From a beta proteobacterium AAP51 (GTDB lineage Bacteria > Pseudomonadota > Gammaproteobacteria > Burkholderiales > Burkholderiaceae_C): a stretch of DNA of 64,000 nt. The translations under genes were made by a program, and so were the position numbers. Below are positions 23,770 to 35,055 of this stretch, piece after piece (the stretch's first letter is position 1; the number at the start of each line of letters is the position of its first letter). The notes beneath the pieces were generated by a model that was not told the DNA's origin, did not search any database, and saw only the letters and a list, made by a program, of their open reading frames with translations. The stretch covers positions 1 through 64,000 of the forward strand of contig LJHT01000019.1 in assembly GCA_001295905.1 (NCBI GenBank), given 5' to 3'.

Positions 23770-24705
23770 TCATTTTGTGGGTGTTGGCCCCAGCTTTGCC
23801 ACCAGCAAATGGGCGAGCAGCGGCAGCGCCTGTTCCAGCAGCGGCCCTCGCGGACGCTGGGCAGAACAGGCCAGCCACAGGGTGGCAGCCAGCGGCGGCT
23901 GATCCTTCGCCAGGAGGATGGGGCGAACCCGGAAGGCGGCCTCGCGCCCGCTGCCACGCACCGCGTTCAGCGCCAGCACGGCATGCAGCGGGTGGCGTTC
24001 CACCAGGTCCAGCATGGCGGGCACGCTGTCGATTTCCAGCCCCACGCGCGGCTTCAGCCCGGCTTCGGCCAGCACCGTTTCCAGCCGCATGCGGATGGCG
24101 TGCGGCCGGCTGGGCATGACGAGCTCGTGCGTCGCCAGCTCGGCCAGCGAGAGCCCGCGCCCCAGCAGCGCCTGGACGCGGCCCGCCGCCGGCCTGGCCG
24201 ACACCAGGTAGAGCTGCTCCTCCATCACCGGCTGCAGGTCGAAGGCGGCGGCCGGCGTGGCGTTGTAGACCACGGCGCAGTCGATGCGGCCCTGGGCCAG
24301 CCACTCCAGCACGTAGGTGGACAAACCTTCCACGACCGTGAGCGTGGCGCGCGGAAACTGCACGCGGAAGCTTTCGACCAGCGGCGCGGTGAGCGTGCGG
24401 CTCACGCTGGGTGGCAGCCCGATGCTCAGCAGGCCCGAGGCGGCGCCGCGCTGCTCTTCGAGGTCGAGCCGCGCGCGTTCCAGCTGCTGCAGGATGCCGC
24501 GGCCGTGGCCCAGCAGTCGCTGCCCGGCGGGGCTGAGCGTCACGCCGCGGCCGTTGCGGGCGAAGAGCGGCTGGCGCAGTTCCACTTCCAGTGCGCGCAC
24601 CTGGCGGCTGAGCGCCGGCTGCGCTACGCCCAGCACGCTGGCTGCGCGCGTGAAGCTGCCCAGGTCGGCCACGGTCACGAAGGCCTGCAGTTGCTTGAAG
24701 TCCAC
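23770..24705 (-). CDS. LysR-family regulator of the protocatechuate 4,5-cleavage operon
   Basis: A 311-residue LysR-type regulator with an N-terminal helix-turn-helix (GSFTRAASVLGVAQPALSRQ, 20 residues) and a two-lobed effector domain. It is transcribed divergently from the lig/pmd catabolic operon, with 86 bases between the starts, the classical arrangement for LysR activators of aromatic catabolism. Its effector is probably protocatechuate, 4-hydroxybenzoate or a ring-cleavage intermediate (inference). A clear 7-bp dyad in the intergenic region is the likely binding site. It resembles LigR/PmdR by position; homology was not tested. Confidence 0.85.
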   Translation of the reverse strand: MDFKQLQAFVTVADLGSFTRAASVLGVAQPALSRQVRALEVELRQPLFARNGRGVTLSPAGQRLLGHGRGILQQLERARLDLEEQRGAASGLLSIGLPPSVSRTLTAPLVESFRVQFPRATLTVVEGLSTYVLEWLAQGRIDCAVVYNATPAAAFDLQPVMEEQLYLVSARPAAGRVQALLGRGLSLAELATHELVMPSRPHAIRMRLETVLAEAGLKPRVGLEIDSVPAMLDLVERHPLHAVLALNAVRGSGREAAFRVRPILLAKDQPPLAATLWLACSAQRPRGPLLEQALPLLAHLLVAKLGPTPTK

Positions 24706-24721
24706 GGGGCGATCTTAGACC

Positions 24722-24748
24722 GCTGTTATGCGCTTTCGGCCTAACAGC
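24722..24748. promoter_or_regulatory. inverted repeat, candidate operator of the lig operon regulator
   Basis: GCTGTTA-N13-TAACAGC is a perfect 7-bp dyad centred near 24735, between the LysR gene start (24705) and the first operon gene (24792). Its position fits the primary LysR binding site controlling both directions. No convincing sigma-70 -35/-10 pair was found beside it, as is common for LysR-activated promoters. Confidence 0.6.
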
Positions 24749-24791
24749 TAGTGCAGAACTCGCGTTGATGCATGGCCCGAGGCGCTGAAGA

Positions 24792-25559
24792 ATGGGCATC
24801 GCCATGAGCACATCGACCTCGGACGTCCCTTCCGCCCCCGCCACCCATGCCGACGGCCCCGCCAACCCGGCCCGCCCGGTGGTGCGCGGCATCTCGTCGA
24901 TGGCCACCCGTGCGCTGCTGGCCGAGCTGTGCGCCGCCTGCGCCCGCGAGACCGGCCTGCAGGCGCACATCGAGGCCGTGGGCGGGGTGGACGCCGCCAA
25001 GCGCGTGGCCGCCGGCGAGAGCTTCGACGTGGTGGTGCTGGCCAGCGACGCCATCGACAAGCTCATCGCGGCGGGCCACCTGCGGGCCGGCAGCCGCGTG
25101 GACCTGGTGCGCTCCCCGGTGGCCGTGGCCGTGCGGGCAGGAGCACCCGTGCCGCGCATTGACAGCGAGGCCGCGCTGCGCGAGGCCGTGCTGGCGGCGC
25201 CCAGCCTCAGCGTCTCTACCGGCCCCAGCGGCACCTTCGTGCTGCAGCTCTTCGAACGCTGGGGCCTGGCCGACACGCTGAAGCCGCGCTTGGTGCAGGC
25301 CCCGCCCGGCGTGCCAGTGGGCACGCTGGTGGCACGCGGTGAGGTGGCGCTGGGCTTCCAGCAACTGAGCGAGCTGCTGCCGCTGCCCGGCATCACCCTG
25401 CTGGGCACGCTGCCGCCGGCTTGCGAGACCATCACCACCTTCTCGGCCGCGCCCGGTCTGCACACCGCACAGGGCGCGGCTGTGCAGGCCCTGCTGGCCT
25501 ACCTGAACAGCCCCGCCGCTGCCGACGTGAAGCGGCGCCACGGCATGACGCCGGCCTGA
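24792..25559 (+). CDS. ModA-like substrate-binding-fold protein without signal peptide
   Basis: A 255-residue protein with the type II periplasmic-binding fold of ModA-like proteins: GISSMATRALLAEL, the VGGVDAAKRVAAGESFDVVVLAS block, STGPSGTFVLQLFERWG and the C-terminal helix around AAVQALLAYLNSPAAADVKR. There is no signal peptide or lipobox, so it should stay in the cytosol, and no ABC permease or ATPase genes are near. It is the first gene of the lig operon, 51 bases before ligJ. The pathway needs an oxalomesaconate isomerase before LigJ and no LigU/GalD-like gene occurs in the window; this protein is a candidate, without direct evidence. The start may be 24792 or 24804. Confidence 0.72.
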   Translation: MGIAMSTSTSDVPSAPATHADGPANPARPVVRGISSMATRALLAELCAACARETGLQAHIEAVGGVDAAKRVAAGESFDVVVLASDAIDKLIAAGHLRAGSRVDLVRSPVAVAVRAGAPVPRIDSEAALREAVLAAPSLSVSTGPSGTFVLQLFERWGLADTLKPRLVQAPPGVPVGTLVARGEVALGFQQLSELLPLPGITLLGTLPPACETITTFSAAPGLHTAQGAAVQALLAYLNSPAAADVKRRHGMTPA

Positions 25560-25610
25560 ACCGCGGCCCACCCTCTGCACCGAAAACACCGGAAACACCG
25601 GAAGCCCCGC

Positions 25611-26639
25611 ATGATCATCGACATCCACGGCCACTACACCACCGCGCCCAAGGCGCTGGAAAACTGGCGCAACGCGCAGATCGCCGGCATCAAGGACCCC
25701 GCCGCCATGCCGCGCGCGGCCGATCTCAAGATCAGCGACGACGAGCTGCGCGAGACCATCGAGCTCAACCAGCTGGCCAAGATGCGCGAGCGCGGCAGCG
25801 ACCTCACCATCTTCAGCCCGCGCGCCAGCTTCATGGCCCACCACATCGGTGATTTCCAGGTCAGCAGCACCTGGGCCGCCATCTGCAACGAGCTCTGCTA
25901 CCGCGTCAGCCAGCTCTTCCCGCAGCACTTCATCCCCGCGGCCATGCTGCCGCAGAGCCCGGGCGTGGACCCGGCCACCTGCATCCCCGAGCTGGTGAAG
26001 TGCGTCGAGCAGTTCGGCAACGTGGCGCTCAACCTGAACCCCGACCCGAGCGGCGGCCACTGGACCAGCCCGCCTTTGACCGACCGCCACTGGTACCCCA
26101 TCTACGAGAAGATGGTGGAGTACGGCATCCCGGCCATGGTGCATGTCAGCACCAGCTGCAACGCGTGTTTCCACACCACCGGCGCGCACTACATCAACGC
26201 CGACACCACGGCCTTCATGCAGCTGCTGCAGGGCGACCTGTTCAAGGATTTCCCGACGCTGAAGTTCATCATCCCGCACGGCGGCGGCGCCGCGCCCTAC
26301 CACTGGGGCCGCTACCGGGGGCTCGCGCAAGAGCTGAAGAAGCCGCTGCTCACCGAGCACCTGCTGAACAACGTCTTCTTCGACACCTGCGTGTACCACC
26401 AGCCGGGCATCGACCTGCTGACGAAGGTGATCCCGGTGGCGAACATCCTCTTCGCCAGCGAAATGATCGGTGCGGTGCGCGGCATCGACCCCGAGACCGG
26501 CTTCAACTACGACGACACCAAGCGCTACATCGAGGCCAGCACGCAGCTGAGCGCGGCCGAGAAATACGCCATCTATGAAGGCAATGCGCGCCGTGTCTAC
26601 CCGCGGCTGGACGCTGCCCTGAAAGCTCAAGGACTCTGA
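25611..26639 (+). CDS. ligJ: 4-oxalomesaconate hydratase
   Basis: A 342-residue amidohydrolase-superfamily hydratase (LigJ/PmdE type, EC 4.2.1.83) that adds water to the oxalomesaconate-derived product to give 4-carboxy-4-hydroxy-2-oxoadipate in the protocatechuate 4,5-cleavage pathway. The metal-binding HxH (IDIHGHY) at the N-terminus, [11 protein letters not shown], the [16 protein letters not shown] block and [11 protein letters not shown] near the end match LigJ closely. It is separated from ligK by only two bases, and the two enzymes act consecutively. Confidence 0.92.
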   Translation: MIIDIHGHYTTAPKALENWRNAQIAGIKDPAAMPRAADLKISDDELRETIELNQLAKMRERGSDLTIFSPRASFMAHHIGDFQVSSTWAAICNELCYRVSQLFPQHFIPAAMLPQSPGVDPATCIPELVKCVEQFGNVALNLNPDPSGGHWTSPPLTDRHWYPIYEKMVEYGIPAMVHVSTSCNACFHTTGAHYINADTTAFMQLLQGDLFKDFPTLKFIIPHGGGAAPYHWGRYRGLAQELKKPLLTEHLLNNVFFDTCVYHQPGIDLLTKVIPVANILFASEMIGAVRGIDPETGFNYDDTKRYIEASTQLSAAEKYAIYEGNARRVYPRLDAALKAQGL

Positions 26640-26641
26640 CC

Positions 26642-27325
26642 ATGTACGAACTCGGCGTCGTCTACCGCAACATCACGCGCACCCCGGCGCACATCGCCGA
26701 CCAGCTGGCGCACTTCGGCAGCGCCACGGTGCACGAGGCCATGGGCCGCGTGGGCCTGCTGCACACCTGCATGCGGCCCATCTACAGCGGCGCGCAGGTC
26801 GGTGGCACCGCCGTCACCGTGCTGCTGCACCCGGGTGACAACTGGATGATGCATGTGGTGGCCGAGCAGATACGGCCCGGCGACATCGTCATCGCAGCCA
26901 TCACCGCGCCTTGCACCGATGGCTACTTCGGTGACCTGCTGGCCACGTCTTTCCAGGCCCGCGGTGCTCGCGCGCTGGTCATCGATGCCGGCGTGCGCGA
27001 CGTGAAGACCCTGACCGAGATGCGCTTCCCGGTGTGGAGCAAGGCCATCAGCGCCAAGGGCACGATCAAGGCCACCCTGGGCAGCGTGAACATCCCCGTG
27101 GTGTGCGCCGGCGCGCTGGTACACCCGGGCGACGTGGTGGTGGCCGACGACGACGGCGTGGTGTGCGTGCCGCGCGCCATAGCCGAAGCCACGCTGGCCG
27201 CCGCCACGAAGCGCGAAGCCAACGAAGGCGAGAAGCGCGCGAAGCTGGCCGCCGGCGTGCTGGGCCTGGACATGTACAAGATGCGCGAGCCGCTGGCCCA
27301 GGCCGGCCTGCGCTACATCGACTGA
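26642..27325 (+). CDS. ligK: 4-carboxy-4-hydroxy-2-oxoadipate aldolase / oxaloacetate decarboxylase
   Basis: A 227-residue RraA-fold class II aldolase (LigK/PmdF, EC 4.1.3.17) that splits 4-carboxy-4-hydroxy-2-oxoadipate into pyruvate and oxaloacetate, the last step of the pathway. The [20 protein letters not shown] stretch (20 residues) leads to the conserved Arg119-Asp120, which in the family bind substrate and the divalent metal. Length equals that of characterised homologues. It sits two bases after ligJ and ten before the DUF1932 dehydrogenase gene. Confidence 0.93.
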   Translation: MYELGVVYRNITRTPAHIADQLAHFGSATVHEAMGRVGLLHTCMRPIYSGAQVGGTAVTVLLHPGDNWMMHVVAEQIRPGDIVIAAITAPCTDGYFGDLLATSFQARGARALVIDAGVRDVKTLTEMRFPVWSKAISAKGTIKATLGSVNIPVVCAGALVHPGDVVVADDDGVVCVPRAIAEATLAAATKREANEGEKRAKLAAGVLGLDMYKMREPLAQAGLRYID

Positions 27326-27335
27326 AGGCGCGACT

Positions 27336-28247
27336 GTGCGCATCGCCCTCATCGGCTATGGCGAAGTCGGCCGCATCCTGGCGGAAGACCTGGGTGCCGC
27401 CGGCCACCGGCTGCAGGCCCACGACTTGAAGCTGGCCGGGGCTGGCGCCAGCGTTGCGCCGCTGCGTGCCCATGCGGCAGCGCACGGCGTGGTGCTGGCA
27501 GACACGCAGGCCGAGGCCGTGCGCGGCGCTGAACTCGTGGTGAGCGCGGTTACCGCCAGCCAGGCCGTGGCCGTGGCCGAAGCCTGCGCTGCGGGTCTGG
27601 CCCCTGGTGCGTTTTTCCTCGACTTCAACAGCGCCAGCCCTGGCGCCAAGATCCAGGCCGCGCAGTGGGTCAATGCGGCCGGCGGCCGGTATGTGGAAGG
27701 CGCGGTGATGACCAGCGTGCCGCCCTACCGCCTGAAGGTGCCCTTGCTGCTGGGCGGGCCCGACGCGGCGGCGCTGAAGCCGCTGCTGGACACCTTGGGT
27801 TTTGCCGCCCGGGTGCACAGCGAACAGCTCGGCGTGGCCAGCGCCACCAAGATGTGCCGCAGCGTGATGATCAAGGGCCTGGAGGCCATGGTCATCGAGA
27901 GCTTCACCGCCGCGCGCCACCACGGGGTGGAAGACGCGGTCATCGCGTCGCTGCAGGAAACCTTTCCCGGCATCGACTGGGAGAAGCAGGCCAGCTACTT
28001 CTTCCAGCGCGTCATCGAACACGGCCGCCGCCGCAGCGAAGAGGTGCGCGAGGTGGCCGTCACCGTGCGTGAAGCCGGGCTCGTGCCGCACAGCGCGGCG
28101 GGCACGGCCGAGCGCCAGGCGCACATCGCCGATCTCGCCGACGCGGGCGTGTTCGGCACCCGCGGTGAACCGGGTTTTGCGCGCAGCGCCGACTGGCGTG
28201 TGGAAGCGGATCGCATCCTCGCCGCCGTCAACAAGGACAAGGCATGA
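27336..28247 (+). CDS. NAD(P)-dependent dehydrogenase, 6-phosphogluconate dehydrogenase-like with DUF1932 C-terminus
   Basis: A 303-residue protein starting at GTG. The N-terminal Rossmann fold (IALIGYGEVGRILAEDL) resembles beta-hydroxyacid/6-phosphogluconate dehydrogenases, with FLDFNSASPGAK and a conserved Lys in SATKMCRSVMIKGLEA corresponding to the catalytic lysine region. The C-terminal part is DUF1932-like. It has no assigned step in the canonical 4,5-cleavage route but is embedded in the operon: ten bases after ligK and overlapping pobA by ATGA. A role in handling an oxidised or reduced pathway acid is possible; the substrate is unknown. Confidence 0.82.
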   Translation: MRIALIGYGEVGRILAEDLGAAGHRLQAHDLKLAGAGASVAPLRAHAAAHGVVLADTQAEAVRGAELVVSAVTASQAVAVAEACAAGLAPGAFFLDFNSASPGAKIQAAQWVNAAGGRYVEGAVMTSVPPYRLKVPLLLGGPDAAALKPLLDTLGFAARVHSEQLGVASATKMCRSVMIKGLEAMVIESFTAARHHGVEDAVIASLQETFPGIDWEKQASYFFQRVIEHGRRRSEEVREVAVTVREAGLVPHSAAGTAERQAHIADLADAGVFGTRGEPGFARSADWRVEADRILAAVNKDKA

Positions 28248-29434
28248 AGACCCAGGTTGTCATCATCGGCAGCGGCCCCGCGGGCCTGCTGCTCTCTGAA
28301 ATCCTGCACCGCCACGGCATCGAGAGCCTGGTGCTGGAGCGCCAGACGCGCGAGTACGTGCTCTCGCGCATCCGCGCCGGTGTGCTGGAAAGCACCACGG
28401 TGGAAGTGCTGCGCGCCAACGGCCTGAGCGAACGCATGGACCGCGAAGGCCACCCGCACGACGGCATGCGCATCGCATGGGCCGGGCGCGACAGCTTCCT
28501 GGTGGACACCGCCAGCACGCTGGGCCGGCGCTTCATGGTCTACGGCCAGACGGCCATCCAGGAAGACCTCTACGCCGCCGCCGACCGCCGCGGCCAGACC
28601 GTGCTGACCGAAGTGCAGGACGTGGTGCTGCACGAATTCGACGGCCGCCCCGGTGCCAAGCCCTACGTCACCTACACGCGCCATGGCGAGGCCGGGCGTG
28701 TGGACTGCGAGTTCATTGCCGGCTGCGATGGCTTCCATGGCGTCAGCCGCCGCAGCATCCCCGAGAGCGTGCGCAAGGAGTACGAGAAGGTCTACCCCTT
28801 CGGCTGGCTGGGGGTGATGTCGCGCACCAAGCCGCTGCCCGACATCACCTACGTCAACCACCCCCAGGGTTTTGCGCTGGCGAGTTACCGCAACGAGCAG
28901 CTCTCGCGCTACTACATCCAGGTGCCGGTGGACGACAAGGTGGAGGCCTGGTCCGACGACCGTTTCTGGAGCGAGCTGACCGCGCGTTTCCCGGCCGAGA
29001 TGGCCGAGATGATCGAGACCGGCCCCACCATCGAGAAGAGCATCGCGCCGCTGCGCAGCTTCGTCAGCGAGCCCATGCGTTATGGCGCGCTTTACCTGTG
29101 TGGTGATGCCGCGCACATCGTGCCGCCCACCGGCGCCAAGGGTCTGAACCTGGCGGTGAGCGATGTGTTCTACCTCTCGCGGGCACTTGCCAGCTGGTAT
29201 GGCCAGGGCAAGGACGAACTGCTGAACAACTACAGCGCGATGGCGCTGCGCCGCGTGTGGAGCAGCGTGCGCACGAGCTGGTACCTCACGACGCTGCTGC
29301 ACCGCTTCCCGCACTTCAGCGAGTTCGACCAGAAGGCGCAGGAGCACGAGCTCGATTACCTGAAGAACTCGCGGTTTGCACAAGCCGCGCTGGCCGAGCA
29401 ATACGCTGGGCTTCCCTTCGAGATGGTGAGCTGA
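28244..29434 (+). CDS. pobA: 4-hydroxybenzoate 3-monooxygenase
   Basis: A 396-residue flavoprotein hydroxylase (EC 1.14.13.2) that converts 4-hydroxybenzoate to protocatechuate with NAD(P)H and O2. The FAD Rossmann motif IGSGPAG (9-15), LERQTREYVLSRIRAGVLE, the DG motif in CDGFHGVSRRSIP and the second FAD block YLCGDAAHIVPPTGAKGLNL (20 residues) are all clear and close to the well-studied Pseudomonas enzyme in length. Placing pobA inside the ring-cleavage operon couples 4-hydroxybenzoate entry to protocatechuate use. It overlaps the DUF1932 gene by ATGA and precedes ligI by four bases. Confidence 0.95.
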   Translation: MKTQVVIIGSGPAGLLLSEILHRHGIESLVLERQTREYVLSRIRAGVLESTTVEVLRANGLSERMDREGHPHDGMRIAWAGRDSFLVDTASTLGRRFMVYGQTAIQEDLYAAADRRGQTVLTEVQDVVLHEFDGRPGAKPYVTYTRHGEAGRVDCEFIAGCDGFHGVSRRSIPESVRKEYEKVYPFGWLGVMSRTKPLPDITYVNHPQGFALASYRNEQLSRYYIQVPVDDKVEAWSDDRFWSELTARFPAEMAEMIETGPTIEKSIAPLRSFVSEPMRYGALYLCGDAAHIVPPTGAKGLNLAVSDVFYLSRALASWYGQGKDELLNNYSAMALRRVWSSVRTSWYLTTLLHRFPHFSEFDQKAQEHELDYLKNSRFAQAALAEQYAGLPFEMVS

Positions 29435-29438
29435 AACC

Positions 29439-30361
29439 ATGGCGCAGAACGTCTTCGAGAAGACCCCCGGCTGGCTGGATTGGTACGCCGGGCCATCGAA
29501 ACCCCGCTTCCAGCTGCCGCCGGGCGCGGTGGACGCGCACTGCCACGTCTTCGGCCCCGGTGCCGAGTTCCCCTACGCGCCCGAGCGCAAGTACACGCCC
29601 TGCGATGCCAGCAAGGCGCAGCTGTTCGCGCTGCGCGACCACCTGGGTTTTGCACGCAACGTCATCGTGCAGGCCACCTGCCACGGCGCCGACAACCGCG
29701 CCATGGCCGATGCCTGCGCCAGCAGTGGCGGCAAGGCGCGCGGCGTGGCCACGGTCAAGCGCAGCGTGACTGACCGGGAGCTCGAAGCCCTGCACAACGA
29801 CGGCGTGCGCGGCGTGCGCTTCAACTTCGTCAAGCGCCTGGTCGACTTCACGCCCAAGGACGAGCTGATGGAGATCGCCGGCCGCATCAAGGCGCTGGGC
29901 TGGCATGTCGTCATCTATTTCGAGGCGGTGGACCTGCCCGAGCTGTGGGACTTCTTCACGGCGCTGCCCACCACCGTGGTGGTGGACCACATGGGCCGCC
30001 CTGACGTGAGCCTGCCGGTGGACGGCCCGCAGTTCGCGCTGTTCCAGCGGTTCATGCGTGAGCATGAAAACGTGTGGAGCAAGGTCAGTTGTCCTGAGCG
30101 ACTTTCAGCCGCTGGGCCCCGCGCCCTGAACGGCGAACAGGCGGCCTACCGAGACGTGGTGCCCTACGCCCGCCGCATCGTCGAGAGCTTCCCTGACCGC
30201 GTGCTCTGGGGCACCGACTGGCCGCACCCCAACCTGAAGGACCACATGCCCGACGACGGTTTGCTGGTCGACTTCATCCCGCACATCGCCGTGACGGCGG
30301 AACTGCAGCAGAAGTTGCTCGTCACCAACCCCATGCGCCTGTACTGGCCCGAGGAGACGGC

Positions 30362-30365
<4 letters not shown>
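29439..30365 (+). CDS. ligI: 2-pyrone-4,6-dicarboxylate hydrolase
   Basis: A 308-residue amidohydrolase-superfamily lactonase (LigI/PmdD, EC 3.1.1.57) that opens 2-pyrone-4,6-dicarboxylate to oxalomesaconate. The N-terminal VDAHCHVFGP carries the HxH pair, followed by VRFNFVKRLVDF, VVVDHMGRPD and the C-terminal LWGTDWPHPNLKD with the catalytic Asp. The region around residues 205-235 (WSKVSCPERLSAAGP) is typical of the family. It overlaps ligA by ATGA. Confidence 0.93.
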
Positions 30366-32543
<2,178 letters not shown>

Positions 32544-32553
32544 GCCTCTGCGC

Positions 32554-33564
32554 ATGAAGACCCGGCGCATCGGCCCTTTCGAGGTGGCCGAGATCGGCCT
32601 GGGCTGCATGAACCTCAGCCACGCCTACGGCACGCCGCCCGAGCCCGCGGCGGCCGAGGCGCTGCTGCTGCAGGCGCTGGACGCCGGTGTCACGCTCTTC
32701 GACACCGCGGCGCTTTACGGCTTCGGCACGAACGAGGCGCTCGTGGGCCGCGTGCTCCGGGCCCACCGCAGCCGCATCGTGCTGTGCAGCAAGGGTGGCA
32801 TGACGGGCCAACCGGTCGGCGCCGGCGGTGCGCTGCAGCGCGTGATCGACGGCAAGCCGGCTTCCATCCAGCGCGATTGCGAAGACAGCCTGCGCCGCCT
32901 GGGCACCGAGGTCATCGACATCTACTACCTGCACCGCTGGGACAAGACCGTGCCCATCGAAGACAGCGTGGGTGCGATGGCGCGCCTGGTGGAGCAGGGC
33001 AAGGTGCGCGCTCTGGGCTTGAGCGAGGTGAGCGCCGCAACCCTGAAGCGCGCGCAATCCGTGCACCCCATTGCGGCGCTGCAGACCGAGTACTCGCTGT
33101 GGACACGCAACCCCGAGATTGCCGTGCTGCAGGCCTGCGCTGACAGCGGCACCGCTTTCGTCGCTTTCAGCCCCGTGGGCCGCGGTTTCTTGTGTGGCGC
33201 GCCGCTGGATGTGGCGGTCTTCGCGCCCAAGGACATCCGCCGCGCGATGCCACGTTTCGAGCCGGCGCACGCCACCGCCAATGCGGCTTTGCTGCCGGCC
33301 CTGGCCGAGCTGGCCACGCAGGCCGGCTGCACACCGGCGCAGCTAGCGCTGGCCTGGCTGCTGGCGCGGGGTGAGCACGTCACTCCCATTCCCGGCACCA
33401 CGCAGGCCGCGCACCTGCAGGAGAACCTGGGCGCTGCCGCCGTCACCGTGCCACCGGCCGTGATGGGGGCGCTGGACACGCTGTTCGCCCCCGGCCGCAT
33501 CAGCGGCGCGCGCTACAACGCGCAGAACGAATCGGAAGTGGACACCGAGCGTTTCGCGGCCTGA
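32554..33564 (+). CDS. aldo/keto reductase
   Basis: A 336-residue NADPH-dependent aldo/keto reductase with the full catalytic tetrad: Asp50 and Tyr55 (FDTAALYGFG), Lys80 (CSKGG) and His127 (YLHRWD). The C-terminal cofactor block VTPIPGTTQAAHLQENLGA is typical of the YajO/AKR13-like branch. It lies ten bases after ligC and is probably the last gene of the operon, since a strong hairpin follows. It may reduce an aromatic aldehyde or a toxic pathway aldehyde; substrate not assigned. Confidence 0.87.
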   Translation: MKTRRIGPFEVAEIGLGCMNLSHAYGTPPEPAAAEALLLQALDAGVTLFDTAALYGFGTNEALVGRVLRAHRSRIVLCSKGGMTGQPVGAGGALQRVIDGKPASIQRDCEDSLRRLGTEVIDIYYLHRWDKTVPIEDSVGAMARLVEQGKVRALGLSEVSAATLKRAQSVHPIAALQTEYSLWTRNPEIAVLQACADSGTAFVAFSPVGRGFLCGAPLDVAVFAPKDIRRAMPRFEPAHATANAALLPALAELATQAGCTPAQLALAWLLARGEHVTPIPGTTQAAHLQENLGAAAVTVPPAVMGALDTLFAPGRISGARYNAQNESEVDTERFAA

Positions 33565-33605
33565 GCGGTTGCACTGCAGCAAAAGGGCGCGGGCGGCCTT
33601 AGAGT

Positions 33606-33634
33606 CGAAGGGCACAGTTTCTGTGTGCCCTTCG
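33606..33634 (+). terminator. 11-bp hairpin after the lig operon
   Basis: CGAAGGGCACA and TGTGCCCTTCG form a perfect 11-bp stem with a 7-base loop, 41 bases after the aldo/keto reductase stop and 20 bases before the NDH-2-type start. Only a weak pyrimidine stretch follows (GCTTCTCGCCC), so it may be a partial terminator or an attenuating hairpin in the leader of the next gene. Confidence 0.5.
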
Positions 33635-33653
33635 GCTTCTCGCCCGCCTGCCC

Positions 33654-35033
33654 ATGCCGCCAGCCCACCCCGTCCCTGTGCCTGCCCCTGCCGCGCACCG
33701 CATCGTCATCGTTGGCGGCGGTGCTGGCGGCCTGGAACTGGCCACGCGCCTGGGTGACACGATGGGCCGGCGCGGGCAGGCGCACATCACGTTGATCGAG
33801 AAGAACCGCACCCACGTCTGGAAGCCCAAGCTGCACGAGATCGCCGCTGGCAGCATGGACATGGCCGACCACGAGGTGGGCTACCTCGCGCAGAGCCACT
33901 GGCACCACTTCACCTACCGCGTGGGCGAGATGACGGGGCTGGACCGCGAGCAGCGCCTGGTGAAGGTGGCGCCCTACTTCGACGACGAAGGCGTGGAAGT
34001 GGCCCCGGCGCGCGACGTGCCCTACGACACGCTGGTGATCTCGGTGGGCAGCCAGAGCAACGACTTCGGCACGCCCGGCGTGCGAGAACACGCCATGCGC
34101 CTGGAATCGGCCGCCGATGCGCTGCGTTTCCACCAGCGCATGGTCAACGCCTGCATCCGCGCGCATTCGCAGAGCGAACCGCTGCGGCCCGAGCAGTTGC
34201 ACGTGGCCATCATCGGCGCCGGTGCCACGGGCGTGGAGCTGGCGGCCGAGCTGCACCGCACCACGCGCGAGGTGGTGGCCTACGGTCTGGACCGGGTGGA
34301 CGCCGACAAGGACATCCAGCTCGCCGTGGTGGAAGCCGCGCCGCGCGTGCTGCCGGCGCTGCCTGAACGCCTGAGCACGGCCACCGAGAAGCTGCTGAAA
34401 GACCTGGGTGTGGCCGTGCACACCAATGCCAAGGTGGCCTCGGTGTCGGCCGGCGCCGTGCACCTGGCCGACGGGCGCGTGCTGCCGGCCGAGCTCATCG
34501 TCTGGGCCGCGGGCGTGAAGGCGCCTGATTTCCTGAAAGACATCGGCGGCCTGGAGACCAACCGCGTCAACCAGATCGTCGTGCGCGACACGCTGCAGAC
34601 CACGCGCGATGACGCCATCTTCGCCATCGGCGATTGCGCCGCCTGCGAGTGGAAGGACGTGCAGCACGGCCGCGGCGCGCGCGACCACGGGACGGGCGTG
34701 AAGATCGTGCCGCCACGAGCGCAAGCCGCCCACCAGCAAGCGAAACACCTTCTGAAGCAGCTGAAGCGGCGTGTGCGCGGCCAGCCGCTGCAGCCCTGGC
34801 AGTACCGAGACTTCGGCTCGCTCGTGAGCCTGGGCGAGTTCAGCACCGTCGGCAGCATGATGGGCGGCCTGATCGGCGGCACCTTGCTGGTGGAAGGCTA
34901 CTTCGCCAAGCTCATGTACTTGAGCCTGTACAAGATGCACGAGCTGGCCTTGCACGGCTGGATCAAGGTGGGCCTGGACACCGTGGCCAGGCTCATCGTG
35001 CGGCGCACCGAGCCGCACGTGAAGCTGCACTGA
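33654..35033 (+). CDS. type II NADH dehydrogenase-like FAD oxidoreductase
   Basis: A 459-residue two-dinucleotide-binding-domain flavoprotein. It shows the FAD motif IVGGGAGGLELATRLG near residue 20, the NAD motif IIGAGATGVELAAELH near 180, and FAIGDCAACEW in the second FAD site. The C-terminal region contains an amphipathic or weakly hydrophobic stretch (MMGGLIGGTLLVEGYFAKLMY, in part) typical for membrane attachment of NDH-2. Such enzymes oxidise NADH and reduce quinone without proton pumping. Its position after an NAD(P)H-producing catabolic operon fits a redox-balancing role, though the hairpin upstream suggests partly separate expression. Confidence 0.85.
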   Translation: MPPAHPVPVPAPAAHRIVIVGGGAGGLELATRLGDTMGRRGQAHITLIEKNRTHVWKPKLHEIAAGSMDMADHEVGYLAQSHWHHFTYRVGEMTGLDREQRLVKVAPYFDDEGVEVAPARDVPYDTLVISVGSQSNDFGTPGVREHAMRLESAADALRFHQRMVNACIRAHSQSEPLRPEQLHVAIIGAGATGVELAAELHRTTREVVAYGLDRVDADKDIQLAVVEAAPRVLPALPERLSTATEKLLKDLGVAVHTNAKVASVSAGAVHLADGRVLPAELIVWAAGVKAPDFLKDIGGLETNRVNQIVVRDTLQTTRDDAIFAIGDCAACEWKDVQHGRGARDHGTGVKIVPPRAQAAHQQAKHLLKQLKRRVRGQPLQPWQYRDFGSLVSLGEFSTVGSMMGGLIGGTLLVEGYFAKLMYLSLYKMHELALHGWIKVGLDTVARLIVRRTEPHVKLH

Positions 35034-35055
35034 TGCCAGGCGGACCCGCTTTCCT

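Noticed and set aside
24741..26630. Long open frame on the minus strand opposite ligJ and the ModA-like gene
   Set aside because: His/Gly/Ala-rich composition typical of antisense frames in GC-rich DNA; the plus strand has recognised enzymes.
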